Notes under the pieces: model-generated
The model's database searches: none
Told to the model about the DNA's origin: nothing
Seen by the model: only the letters and a program-made list of their open reading frames with translations
Shown: positions 54,853-62,949 of the stretch, piece after piece
How the letters are laid out: each line of letters starts with the position of its first letter
How positions within the stretch are numbered: position 1 is the first letter of the stretch
Source of the DNA: Streptomyces sp. V4I2
Lineage (GTDB): Bacteria > Actinomycetota > Actinomycetes > Streptomycetales > Streptomycetaceae
DNA: 64,000 nt
NCBI RefSeq assembly: GCF_030817655.1
Contig: NZ_JAUSZM010000003.1
Location: 4,092,001 to 4,156,000 of the forward strand
Direction: 5' to 3'
Made by a program: the position numbers and the translations under genes

Positions 54853-54998
54853 TCTAGTCGTCTTCCTCTTCGAAGAAAGGGGAAAAGCCGGTCCTGGATC
54901 CAGGGAACAGGTCTCAGGCCGACCGGTGCCACAGGCCGGAATCCAGTGGGATTTCCGCAACAGGTCGCACCGCAGCATCGACGCCAGTCTCTCTCACG

Positions 54999-55259
54999 TC
55001 AGCGCTTTCTCCTCTCCTTACGGCTGCGACCCGAGACGGCTTCCCGCCTCCCGTGGTTCCGCCTCTGCTGGATCTTCTGGCTGGTCCAGTGATGGGACCC
55101 GGTGAAGTGCCAGTAACGACAGTCCGAGCATCGGTAGATACGGTCGGGAATTTTTTCCAACAGCGGCTGCTTGATCAGCCAGATCCTCGCCTCTGATTCG
55201 GTACGGAAAGAGGCTTTCCCGGTTTCCGGACAACGCGGCAGGATGATCGTATCAATCAT
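54999..55259 (-). CDS. small zinc-ribbon-like protein
   Basis: 86 residues. Two Cys-containing knuckles, LPRCPETGKASF and IYRCSDCRYWHFT, flank a helix. This CP-TGK...YRC-xC-WH layout is typical of small actinobacterial proteins annotated only as hypothetical, often in mobile or accessory regions. The C-terminus is very basic (RREAVSGRSRKERRKR). Lower GC than its neighbours suggests acquisition. The upstream DNA shares a conserved element with the two genes at 55764 and 56651. Confidence 0.65.
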   Translation of the reverse strand: MIDTIILPRCPETGKASFRTESEARIWLIKQPLLEKIPDRIYRCSDCRYWHFTGSHHWTSQKIQQRRNHGRREAVSGRSRKERRKR

Positions 55260-55299
55260 ATTCCCTCCGAGGCGCGATGCGACTCACATCCCCCTGGGT

Positions 55300-55319
55300 G
55301 AAACCGATATTGCATCGAC
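55300..55319 (-). promoter_or_regulatory. shared upstream element, copy A
   Basis: On the minus strand GTCGATGCAATATCGGTTTC, 41 bp before the start at 55259. CAATAT is a plausible -10, with TTGATG 18 bp upstream as -35. Copies B and C lie at nearly the same distance before two other genes. The rest of 55320-55514 shows no gene. Confidence 0.6.
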
Positions 55320-55514
55320 AGGAAACCATCCATCAAGCAGGTGACACTCTTCCGGGTGAGCAGTCATTGAATTTGAGCCGAACAGCCCTGTATGGCGACT
55401 GAAATGCATTGCGCTGATCGGACGATATTCGGGATGACTTGCCGACTGCGCCGCCCTGCCGCACCCACACCCGCTCGAACACCTTGACCAAGTTCACCGA
55501 ACACGGAAAAGAAA

Positions 55515-55542
55515 GAGCGGCCATCGGAATGGATGGCCGCTC
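55515..55542 (-). terminator. Rho-independent terminator
   Basis: An 11-bp stem (GAGCGGCCATC with GATGGCCGCTC) and 6-nt loop. On the minus strand it is followed by TTTCTTTTCC, a good U-tract. It should end the transcript of the small secreted-protein gene at 55764, about 220 bp upstream. A reading frame across it (55333-55578) is not regarded as a gene. Confidence 0.82.
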
Positions 55543-55763
55543 CTGGCATGACGCCGACTCTCGATCAGCGACCGCCATGATCGCCAGTGACGTGACGTCA
55601 TGGTGATCAATTCCTGGAGAAACAGAAAGCGCCTCTCCCTCGGCGGACGAGGGGATGTCACCTCAGCCCCGCGTCAGAGAAAGACGCTTTCCTACTCGGA
55701 CCGCGATCCCCCGAGGGAATCGACGAGATAGGCCCGAAACCGGACCCAGAGGGCTCAGGTTCT

Positions 55764-55985
55764 TCAGCCGAGGAACCCTGCGGGGAGCGTGACCGTGGCC
55801 GTGGCCGTGGCCGTGTTGCCATTGGTGTTGGTGTTGGTGTTGGTGTTGGTGTTCTCGTTGACGATGACAACGCCGCCGTCGTCGCCGTTGTCCCCATCCT
55901 CGCAGGCGCTGGCAGCCGCGGCGGAACCCGCCAGGAGGGCCACCGCCGCGAGGGTCGACGCACCCAGCTTCATGGACTTGCGCAT
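55764..55985 (-). CDS. small secreted Asn-Thr repeat protein
   Basis: 73 residues: a signal peptide (MRKSMKLGASTLAAVALLAG...ASA), then CEDGDNGDDGGVVIVNEN. A run of Asn-Thr dipeptides (NTNTNTNTNTN) and an Ala-Thr/Val tail ending LPAGFLG follow. CGGAGA precedes ATG 55985. It is a paralogue of the gene at 56651, and both the coding start and upstream DNA are similar. Secreted, with a possibly beta-rich or amyloid-like mature part (composition only); function unknown. Confidence 0.72.
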   Translation of the reverse strand: MRKSMKLGASTLAAVALLAGSAAAASACEDGDNGDDGGVVIVNENTNTNTNTNTNGNTATATATVTLPAGFLG

Positions 55986-56023
55986 GTGATATCTCCGTTC
56001 TGGATCTTCCCTGCTGGAAGAAC

Positions 56024-56043
56024 GAAATCGATATTGCCTCGAC
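56024..56043 (-). promoter_or_regulatory. shared upstream element, copy B
   Basis: Minus strand GTCGAGGCAATATCGATTTC, 39 bp before ATG 55985. CAATAT with TTGCGT 17 bp upstream forms a good promoter. Similarity to copy C extends through the leader (ATATCTCCGTTCTG, GGAAGAACGAAA) and about 60 bp further upstream. Confidence 0.68.
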
Positions 56044-56274
56044 ACCGAATGCCACGCAACTTGGAACACTCCAACGGCCCAAAGCTTCATCCATACGGCC
56101 CTGCAAACAGGTGATATTAATTACCGGGCATGCAGACCACACCCGGCCGGCCACCCAATAGAGCAGTGAATGACGGGCCGGGAAGCGGGGGTGAATCACC
56201 ATTCATTTTCGAACTCCAGCCCGAATACGTCGGTCAACAGTCAGTACTCCAATCCGCCCTCCTGGATATCAATA

Positions 56275-56303
56275 GGGGCCGACCGCCATAAGCGGTCGAC
56301 CCC
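56275..56303. repeat. hairpin of a dispersed element, copy 1
   Basis: GGGGCCGACCGC, loop CATAA, GCGGTCGACCCC (one mismatch). The following ~60 bp (…GGCACCGAAATATTCTTTAG, GGGAAGATGTGATC) resemble the sequence after a hairpin at 59343. It may act as a terminator. No gene is seen in 56121-56650 apart from this element. Confidence 0.55.
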
Positions 56304-56650
56304 TTGACTCTTGGCACCGAAATATTCTTTAGGCATCCTTCGGGAAGATGTGATCGCGGCGTGCAGAACCCGCAACACGCGTACGCTACCCAGGTGAAGC
56401 ACCGGCGTTACGGCACGGCGCAACCTGGCTTCAGCGGGCTCAGCCCACCCCGTCACTACTCCGGCGCGCCGAGCAGCGAAATGCGCGGCTCGATGCCGCG
56501 CATTCGCCGTATACTTGCGGCCGCTCGAGCGGAGTGCCTCTCCCCCGGGCGGATGAGGATGCTACCTCATCCGCCCGTCAGGAAAAGACGCTTACAGGTC
56601 GGGTCACGATCCCAAGAGAATCGGGTGACCGCCGAACTGGGCTCGAACGA

Positions 56651-56959
56651 TTACAGGCCGAGGCCGAGGAGGCCCAGGATGGTGGCACTGCCGGCCTGCT
56701 GACCGGCGGCCGCCGCCGGCGCCGGGGCCGGGGCCGGGGCCGGGGCCGGGGCCGGGGCCGGAAGGGTGACCGAGGCGGTGGCCGTGGCCGTGTTGGTGTT
56801 GGTGTTGCTGTTCGTGTTCTCGTTCTCGTTCACGATGACGATGCCGGGCTCGTCGCCCCCGTGCACGTCCTCGACGGCGCTGGCGCCCGAGGCGGAACCC
56901 GCGATGATGGCCACCGCTGCGAGAGTCGACGCAGCACCCAGCTTCATGGTCTTGCGCAT
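56651..56959 (-). CDS. small secreted Asn-Thr / Ala-Pro repeat protein
   Basis: 102 residues. The signal peptide (MRKTMKLGAASTLAAVAIIAG...ASA) is nearly identical to that of the 55764 gene. Then come EDVHGGDEPGIVIVNENENT, Asn-Thr repeats and a (Pro-Ala)8 tract encoded by GGCCCC repeats (about 56722-56760). A hydrophobic C-terminus (GSATILGLLGLGL) is absent from the paralogue and could be a membrane or interaction tail. ATG 56959. It arose with the 55764 gene by duplication of a block of about 1 kb. Confidence 0.72.
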   Translation of the reverse strand: MRKTMKLGAASTLAAVAIIAGSASGASAVEDVHGGDEPGIVIVNENENTNSNTNTNTATATASVTLPAPAPAPAPAPAPAPAAAAGQQAGSATILGLLGLGL

Positions 56960-56998
56960 TCGGATATCTCCGTTCTGTCTCTTCCCGGTTGGAAGAAC

Positions 56999-57018
56999 GA
57001 AACCGATATTGCCTCAAC
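56999..57018 (-). promoter_or_regulatory. shared upstream element, copy C
   Basis: Minus strand GTTGAGGCAATATCGGTTTC, 40 bp before ATG 56959; the presumed -35 (TGGTGC, 17 bp upstream) is weak. Beyond it, 57019-57414 shows no gene, only possible debris of the transposase end. Confidence 0.62.
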
Positions 57019-57414
57019 GCCGAAGCAGGCACCACTTGGAATGCCTGTGGCTCCGGAACTTCATCCACATGGCCCCCTGGGGCAGGTAATACGAAGTGCG
57101 GAATCTCCAAGTCACGCCGCATCCGTCCCCTGTGAAGTAATGCAACACCGGCTGCGCAACAGAGTTGAATCAGCGTTTCATTTCGAACCACCGACCGAAT
57201 GCCCACTCGATGGGGCGCGTTCGGTGGTCGCCTCATCGGCCGAGGTGCCTCGAGCTGCGACCCAATCGCCGCCGGCAACGCAAAGATCCGTGGTGCTGGT
57301 GCTCCGGCAAGGCCAAACACTGTGCCAACAGAGGAAGTTGGCAGCCTCCGAGGCTGTGGATCGGGTGCTCCAGGGTTCCTTGGGTCAGCTACGGACAGGT
57401 GACGGTGCCGCGCG

Positions 57415-58165
57415 TCAGGTGGCCGGCCGGGGCAGGGCTGTGAGGCCGACGGCTGCGTGCAGCAGCCGGTAGCGGAGCTCTTGGGTTCGGCGGTGCCCAA
57501 CTCGCCCTCCAGTAGCAGCAGACCGTCCAGGCGAGCAGGTCGAGGGCGGTCAGCGCGAGCTCGAGCCAGGCCGTGTCGATCCGGAAGTGGCGGGAGGGAA
57601 TCGGCCGAAGCCGGTGCTCGTGCCGCAGCGGATGCGTTCCCCGACGCGGGCATGTGCGCGGTGGCGGACCTCCAGGCGCTGCGGGGAGCCCCGTAGGGGT
57701 GTCAGTGAGGAAGACCTGGTAGCGCAGACCCTCGTCCAGCTCGCGCAGGGACCGCTGGGCGCCGGGGTGCGGGCGCTCGCACCGCACGATGATCCGGGTG
57801 CCGTCCGGGTGGTCGTGAGGGTCCACCATGCCGGTCAGTTCGGCGTCCTCGGCGCCTTCGCGAAGGGTGCCGTCCTGCTCCAGTGCTGGGTGCCAGACCT
57901 GCTCGGGCAGGGCCCTGATCGCGCGGCGGACCGGATCGGTGACGGCGTATCCGACGGAGAAGGAGGTGCGGACGCCCCGGCCGCGCAGGTTGCGCACGTG
58001 GTTGGGGAACGCCTTGGCCGGGAGCTGTGGGCACTGATGGGGATGCCGATGTCGGCGCACATGTGAACGAGGTCGTACGCCGGCAGCCGGTGCCGTGGCG
58101 GTGAGCGTCGGGGATCTGAGCCAAGGCGGCGTCCAGGGCGTTCGTTTGACAGGCCCTGCCCGCGG
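57415..58165 (-). pseudogene. degenerate IS1380-type transposase fragment
   Basis: Several frames together match an IS1380-family DDE transposase: ALDAALAQIPDAHRHG, AFPNHVRNLRGRGVRTSFSV, GYAVTDPVRRAIRALPEQVW, ELTGMVDPHDHPDGTRII, RCERPHPGAQRSL, FRIDTAWLELALTALDLLAW and RYRLLHAAVGLTALPRPAT. At least three frame changes are needed, and the N-terminal DNA-binding part and first catalytic Asp are missing. No terminal inverted repeats were found. A non-functional remnant. Confidence 0.72.
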
Positions 58166-58204
58166 ATATCGGGTCGAGAACGTCGACTCCGAGGGCTTGC
58201 GGAT

Positions 58205-58440
58205 GGTTCATCAGGGTCGCCGCTTCCCGCTCGGCGAAACCAGCGACGGCTACCGCAATGTGGCGGCTCTGGTCGAACGAGGCGGAGGCCGTCGCCGACG
58301 CGCTGAAACTCGCCCGCGGGATGTCGTACAAGAACGCCATGGCCGGTCTCGATCACGGCGGCGGCAAAGCTGTGATCATCGGTGACCCGGACCAGCACAA
58401 GACCGAGGAACTGCTGCTCGCCAGCGGGTCGCTTTGCCTC
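58205..58440 (+). pseudogene. internal fragment of leucine/valine dehydrogenase
   Basis: EAVADALKLARGMSYKNAMA and GLDHGGGKAVIIGDPDQHKT (about 58285-58410) match the substrate-binding region of Streptomyces Vdh-type Glu/Leu/Phe/Val dehydrogenases, including the catalytic Lys in GGGK. A little upstream sequence (LGETSDGYR, other frame) also fits. The N-terminus and the whole NAD domain are absent, and sequence after LLLASG diverges. It borders the transposase remnant, suggesting rearrangement. The following 58441-58974 has no gene that I can support. Confidence 0.62.
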
Positions 58441-58974
58441 GGCAGATCACACACAACACGGAACCATGTCCGCGGGGTGCTGCGCGAGACCCTGGCCGAG
58501 ATGACGCCGGACATCGACCTGCTCGCCTGCTCGCGGTGCGACAGTCCCGGAAGCAGGACGCCTTCGCTCGGGGCGGGTGAGCACCTTCACGTGACCGCCA
58601 GAGGCGAGGCTACGTGCGAGGTCTTCGGCCTCAACTGCGGGCTGCTGGTCCGGGGAGCCGGAGACGCTGCGCTGTTGCGGGGCGGGCGAGTGCGGGCCGG
58701 GATGCTGGTCTGACACTGTCAGTGACTGTCAGCAGGTGCCGGAGCCGGCGGTATGCCCTTTTTCCCACCTTCGGCACGGGCAACTTACCTGGGCACGGGC
58801 GGCTTCGCCGCTGATGGCCTTGTGGATCGTACGGAGTTCGACTCCGCTTCCAAGTCGATACCGATGCCGGGGCACTCCAGACGGCGGTTGCCGCCGTCCC
58901 ACCTAGACCTTGCGGATCGCGGAATGGGCGGCGGCAACAGTGTCCATCAGGCGGGTGCCGACGAGGAAGTACCG

Positions 58975-59319
58975 TCAGCAGTTGCCGATCTGGGTGCTCG
59001 CATCGTCGGTCTTCAGCGTGGCGCAGACCTTCGGGTTTCCGGGCAGGGTGACGGTGAAGGTCCGTTCGGTACCGGCCTTAACGGTCTTCTCGACGCTCAA
59101 GAGCACGGTGTCGCCCTCGGTGATCTGCACAGCGACGGTCTGCTCCTGCTCACAGGCAACGCCGACGCTGACGTCAGTGGTCAAGTTGTTGCTGACCTTG
59201 TTGTAGCTGACGCCGCAGGGGAAGGCCTGCTGGGGAGCGGCCTGCGCGGGCGCGGCGGCGACGAGCGGCGCGGAAGCCAGCAGCATGGTGGCCGCCGAAC
59301 GGAGCATGCGATGAGGCAT
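58975..59319 (-). CDS. small secreted cysteine-paired protein
   Basis: 114 residues. The signal peptide is MPHRMLRSAATMLLASAPLVAAAPAQA (about 27). The mature domain of about 87 residues has four cysteines (PCGVSY, VACEQE, KVCATL, IGNC), likely two disulfides, and alternating beta-strand patterns (TVAVQITEGDTVLLSVEKTV, RTFTVTLPG). It could be an Ig-like fold; no family recognised. TGGAGAA precedes ATG 59319. Confidence 0.75.
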   Translation of the reverse strand: MPHRMLRSAATMLLASAPLVAAAPAQAAPQQAFPCGVSYNKVSNNLTTDVSVGVACEQEQTVAVQITEGDTVLLSVEKTVKAGTERTFTVTLPGNPKVCATLKTDDASTQIGNC

Positions 59320-59342
59320 TGGTTCTCCAGTGGTGTCAATCG

Positions 59343-59367
59343 GGCCGACCGCCCTGGGCGGTCGGCC
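59343..59367. repeat. hairpin of a dispersed element, copy 2
   Basis: GGCCGACCGCC, loop CTG, GGCGGTCGGCC: a perfect 11-bp stem. The following sequence (GGCGCCCAAAATTTCCCTTA, GGAGAAGATGTGACC) parallels that after 56303. It sits just upstream of the cysteine-paired protein gene on the minus strand. Confidence 0.6.
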
Positions 59368-59430
59368 TCTCAATCACGGCGCCCAAAATTTCCCTTAAGC
59401 GCCATTCGGAGAAGATGTGACCACAGTTCG

Positions 59431-60037
59431 CACGAGCCCCGCAACACGGCGCCCTGCCCTGTTGTTGACCGGATCCGCCACTCGGGTGACCGACGTTCGC
59501 GCCCCCGGGAGCGTCCGATCGCACGGCCGTGCGGCTGCGGGTTGGCCACGCGCTGACGGCGACCGAGACCACCCTTGCCTCTGTGCGGACGTCCGCCGTC
59601 GCGGCGAGGTGTGCCGACCGCTGGACTGGATTCCCGAGGTCCATCACCCGATCGGGAACAGTGAGGCGGTGATCCCGGAAGCGCTGGTGCTCTACCGGCG
59701 CGGCAGCGACGCCGATGGTGCGATGCTCGCAGGTCCGGACAGTTGCAAGTTCTGCGTGCGAGTGGCGTCAGGCCGGCTTCGTGCGCCTGCGATGACACCT
59801 CGTCCTCCCGCCGAGGACTGGAGCACGCACCTGGCTGATGGGCATCGCGCACTCAGTCGGTCAGCCACGGACCAGCCCTCGGGATGCTGCTCCGGCACAG
59901 AGTCCACTCGTACGGGGTCGCTGGTGGTCCCCCAGGGTGAAAAGCACTGATGGGACATTTCGGTGACGAACCGTCTGGTCATCCTATGATCAGCAGTTTT
60001 AGCGAACACGTCACTCCCCCGAGGAAGGCTCTTCAGG
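59431..60037. other. 600 bp without a supportable gene
   Basis: Reading frames here change coding character frequently and lack ribosome-binding sites. Short stretches such as DATRTQNLQL (minus strand, about 59750) may be debris. The promoter of the protease should lie at about 59940-60020, where the sequence becomes AT-richer (ATCAGCAGTTTTAGCGAACA). Confidence 0.4.
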
Positions 60038-61246
60038 ATGCGAGAGATGTTCACCACCCGGCGGCGGATCGTCGCGGCGATCGCCACGGCGACCGCGGCC
60101 GCCGCCATCGGGTGCGGTACCGCCCTGCCCGCCAAAGCCAACCCGGCCGCCGGAAGGATTCTGCACGAGCGTTCCTCCAACTCCGTCGGAAACAGCTACA
60201 TCGTCGTACTGAAGGATTCCGCCGGGTTCGCGGCGAAATCGACGGAAGGACAACTACTGGCGGCCAAGTACGGCGCCAAGGTGGAGCACACCTACGACGC
60301 CGCTCTCAATGGCTACGCCATCCGTGTCGGCTCCTCCGGAGCGAGGAGTTTGGCGGAGGACCCGGCCGTCGCGTTCGTCGAGCAGGACCAGAAGGTTCAC
60401 CTCGACGCGACCCAGATCGCCCCGCCATGGGGCCTGGACCGGATCGACCAGACCCGCCTTCCGCTCAGCGGGACGTACACCTATCCGGATACGGCGGGCA
60501 GTTCCGCGACCGTGTACGTGATCGACACGGGAGTGCGCATCACGCACACGGAGATCACCGGGCGTGCCAGGTACGGCTACGACTTCGTCGGCCGTGATGC
60601 CGTCGCCTCCGACGGCAACGGTCACGGCACCCACGTCGCCACCACGGTCGCCGGCAGGACGTACGGCGTGGCCAAACGCACCAAGATCGTGTCGGTACGG
60701 GTGCTGAACAACAGCGGGGCCGGCACCCTCTCCAACGTCATCGCGGGCGTCGACTGGGTCACCACGCGCCGCGTCGGGCCCGCGGTCGCCAACATGTCGC
60801 TGGGCGCCGCCGCCAGCAGGGCGCTGGACACCGCGGTGACGAACTCCATCGCCTCCGGTGTCACCTATGCGGTGGCCGCCGGCAACTCGAATGCGAATGC
60901 CGCCTACTACTCACCCGCACGGGTGGGTAGTGCCCTCACCGTGGGAGCCAGCAACTGGATCGACTACAGATCCAGTTTCTCCAACTACGGTTCCGTGCTC
61001 GACATGTTCGCCCCCGGCTCATCGATCACCGCAGGCTGGCACACCAGCGACACGGCGACTGCCACGCTCTCCGGCACCTCGATGGCGGCCCCCCATGTCG
61101 CGGGAGCTGCGGCCGTCTACCTCACCTCGCACCCCGCCGCCAGTCCGGCGACCGTACGCAGTGGTCTCGTCAACGGGGCCACGACCGGGGTCCTGGGAAA
61201 CGTCGGAACCGGTTCGCCCAACAGGCTCCTCAGGCTCGTACCCTAG
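60038..61246 (+). CDS. secreted subtilisin-like serine protease (S8)
   Basis: 402 residues. Signal peptide about 1-35, an inhibitor-I9 propeptide about 52-120 (NSYIVVLKD...AVAFVEQDQKV), and a peptidase S8 domain from about 130. The catalytic triad is Asp163 (VIDTGVR), His196 (GHGTHVA) and Ser348 (SGTSMAAPH), with the oxyanion Asn in AAGNSN. Closest in layout to proteinase-K/aqualysin-type extracellular proteases. GAGGAAGG lies upstream; ATG 60038 and ATG 60047 are both possible. It appears intact and stands alone. Confidence 0.92.
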   Translation: MREMFTTRRRIVAAIATATAAAAIGCGTALPAKANPAAGRILHERSSNSVGNSYIVVLKDSAGFAAKSTEGQLLAAKYGAKVEHTYDAALNGYAIRVGSSGARSLAEDPAVAFVEQDQKVHLDATQIAPPWGLDRIDQTRLPLSGTYTYPDTAGSSATVYVIDTGVRITHTEITGRARYGYDFVGRDAVASDGNGHGTHVATTVAGRTYGVAKRTKIVSVRVLNNSGAGTLSNVIAGVDWVTTRRVGPAVANMSLGAAASRALDTAVTNSIASGVTYAVAAGNSNANAAYYSPARVGSALTVGASNWIDYRSSFSNYGSVLDMFAPGSSITAGWHTSDTATATLSGTSMAAPHVAGAAAVYLTSHPAASPATVRSGLVNGATTGVLGNVGTGSPNRLLRLVP

Positions 61247-61299
61247 CCTCCGCGTTTCACCTGGGGCGGCGACCAACTCTTGAGCGGGAAAGCTGAAGT

Positions 61300-61360
61300 G
61301 CCCTCTGGCCGAGGACGAAGGGGATCCGGATGGACCGGAAGTTCGCCGAGGCCAGAGGGC
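61300..61360. terminator. long-loop inverted repeat after the protease gene
   Basis: GCCCTCTGGCC (61300-61310) pairs with GGCCAGAGGGC (61350-61360) across a 39-nt loop. It may end the protease transcript or be a chance feature of the pseudogene sequence it overlaps. Confidence 0.45.
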
Positions 61361-61383
61361 GCCGGGCAAGGAACGGCGCCGTG

Positions 61384-61620
61384 GTCGTCCGACGAGCGGA
61401 GGGCGTCGGCGAAGTTGGCGGCGACAGCCGTGACCTGGAGGCGGGGGTTCGTGTGCCAGAGGGAGTCCTCGAGGGAGCCAGTCTCCACCTGACCGGACTC
61501 CTCGTGCGGCCGGCGGGTGCCGGGGGCGAGCCAGCGGACGGTCGTATTGCCGAGGTGGCCGTCGGCTCCGGCCTGGTGCGGACGGCTCAGAGGGCGGTGG
61601 CCGTGTAGCCGGGGCCGTCT
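61384..61620 (-). pseudogene. remnant of a YfbK-like vWA-domain protein
   Basis: NTTVRWLAPGTRRPHEESGQ, then VETGSLEDSLWHTNPRLQVT and AVAANFADALRSSDD (61566-61384) resemble the C-terminal region of YfbK/vWA-type proteins. Upstream, in another frame and with an in-frame TGA, GYTATAL and AVRTRPE fit the preceding strand. Neither the vWA domain nor a start remains. The family call is by recognition of the pattern and is moderately uncertain. Confidence 0.45.
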
Positions 61621-61824
61621 TCGCAGCCGTCGACGCGCAGCCCCCGAATCCGGTACCGGTCCATGGTCCGTCCGTGCCACCTTGGTCCGTTGACCGGTGC
61701 GTCGACGCCGACTCTGTGACGGAGCCGGGTACCGGAACGTGCGGCATGGGGTGTTGCGGATGAATATTCGACACGGCCCCACTGATGGCCGGTCGAGACC
61801 GGTGGGTGACCCTCCGTTGACCTG

Positions 61825-62949
61825 AGAGGTCGTTTTCTCCCGTTGTTTCATCCCGGGATGCGGAGTTGGTCCGGTGATATCGGGTCGCGCCAGGAGACGG
61901 TGTTCTCACCGGTGAGGCGGCGTGCCATCAGGTCAGTCATGGCGAGATGGATCATGGCTTCGGAGCGGTGTGGGTGGGTTTCGTAGTCGCGCGCCAGACG
62001 TCGGTGCAGCATGAGCCACCCGTAGGTCCGCTCGACCGTCCAGCGTTTCGGGATGGGGGTGAATCCCCTGGCCCCAGGGGTGCGTTGGGCGATTTCGAGG
62101 TCGATGCCGAGGGCTGCGGCGTGCTCGACGAAGTGCGTGCGGTAGCCGCCGTCGGCCCAGACCTTGCGCAGGGTGGGGTGGTCGGTGGCGGCCTGCTCCA
62201 GGAGGGGGCGGCCGGCGGTGGAGTCCTGGACGCCGGCCGCGGTGACCAGCACCGCGAGCAGCAGGCCGAGGGTGTCGGTGATGATGTTGCGCTTGCGGCC
62301 CACGATCTTTTTGCCCGCGTCGATGCCCTGCGTCCTGGCGGGGACGGAGGTGGAGGTCTTGACGCTCTGGGCGTCGATCACGCAGGCGGAGGGGTGCCGG
62401 TGTTTGCCCTCCTGCTGGCGCACCAGCTCCCGTAATAGGCCGTTGAGCTGGGCGAAGATCCCGTCGGTCTGTCATTTGGCGACGTAGCCGTAGACCGTCT
62501 GGTGGGGCGGAAAGTCGTGCGGGAGGTAGGCCCACTGGCAGCCGGTGCGGTCGACATACAGGATCGCGTTCATGATCTCGCGCAGGTCGTGCCGGGGCGG
62601 CCGGCCGAAGTCCAGGGCCCGACGCCGGCGTTCGAGGCGCCAGGCGGACAGCACCGGCTCGATCAACTCCCAGCGGGCATCGGACAGATCACTCGGGTAC
62701 GCGCGACGTTCCGCCATGACCTGGACGTACCGCCGGTCGGGGGCGTGCGCCCAGGCGTGCATCCTGCCTTGCGGAAGCACGGCCCAGACAGGGGCGTCCA
62801 GGGTTGAGACGGGCGCGAGCCGATTCCGACCCCGCACGTCACACCATCCGCCCCGACAAACACGACCGGTTCAGCACCCTCATCAGCACCCGACGACCGC
62901 GCTAATCAAACCTGGAGCTATCACCGCACCGCAGATGAAAACGACCTCT
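61825..62949 (-). mobile_element. IS5-family-like insertion sequence
   Basis: The 13-bp terminal inverted repeat AGAGGTCGTTTTC is at 61825-61837 and its reverse complement at 62937-62949, bounding about 1.1 kb with one transposase frame. Adjacent trinucleotides (TGA left, TAA right) both fit TNA, a target favoured by some IS5 groups, but are not identical, so no clear target duplication is visible. The right end abuts the last codons of an ABC permease. Confidence 0.78.
61848..62717 (-). pseudogene. IS5-family transposase with internal stop
   Basis: From ATG 62717: MAERRAYPSDLSDARWELIE, GRPPRHDLREIMNAILYVDR, TGCQWAYLPHDFPPHQTVY. A TGA at 62472-62474 then replaces a conserved Trp codon (YVAK-stop-QTDGIF). 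The same frame continues with CVIDAQSVKTS (DDE Asp), GRKRNIITDTLG, WADGGYR (second Asp) and WTVERTYGWL (Glu region) to 61848. Total 289 codons with the stop reversed, a normal length. The catalytic residues lie after the stop, so this copy should be inactive. Confidence 0.85.

Noticed and set aside
55333..55578. 81-residue minus-strand ORF
   Set aside because: It crosses a Rho-independent terminator, lacks coding bias and matches nothing recognisable.
59417..59950. 177-residue plus-strand ORF before the protease
   Set aside because: Irregular codon use, no ribosome-binding site, and composition changes along its length; treated as non-coding.
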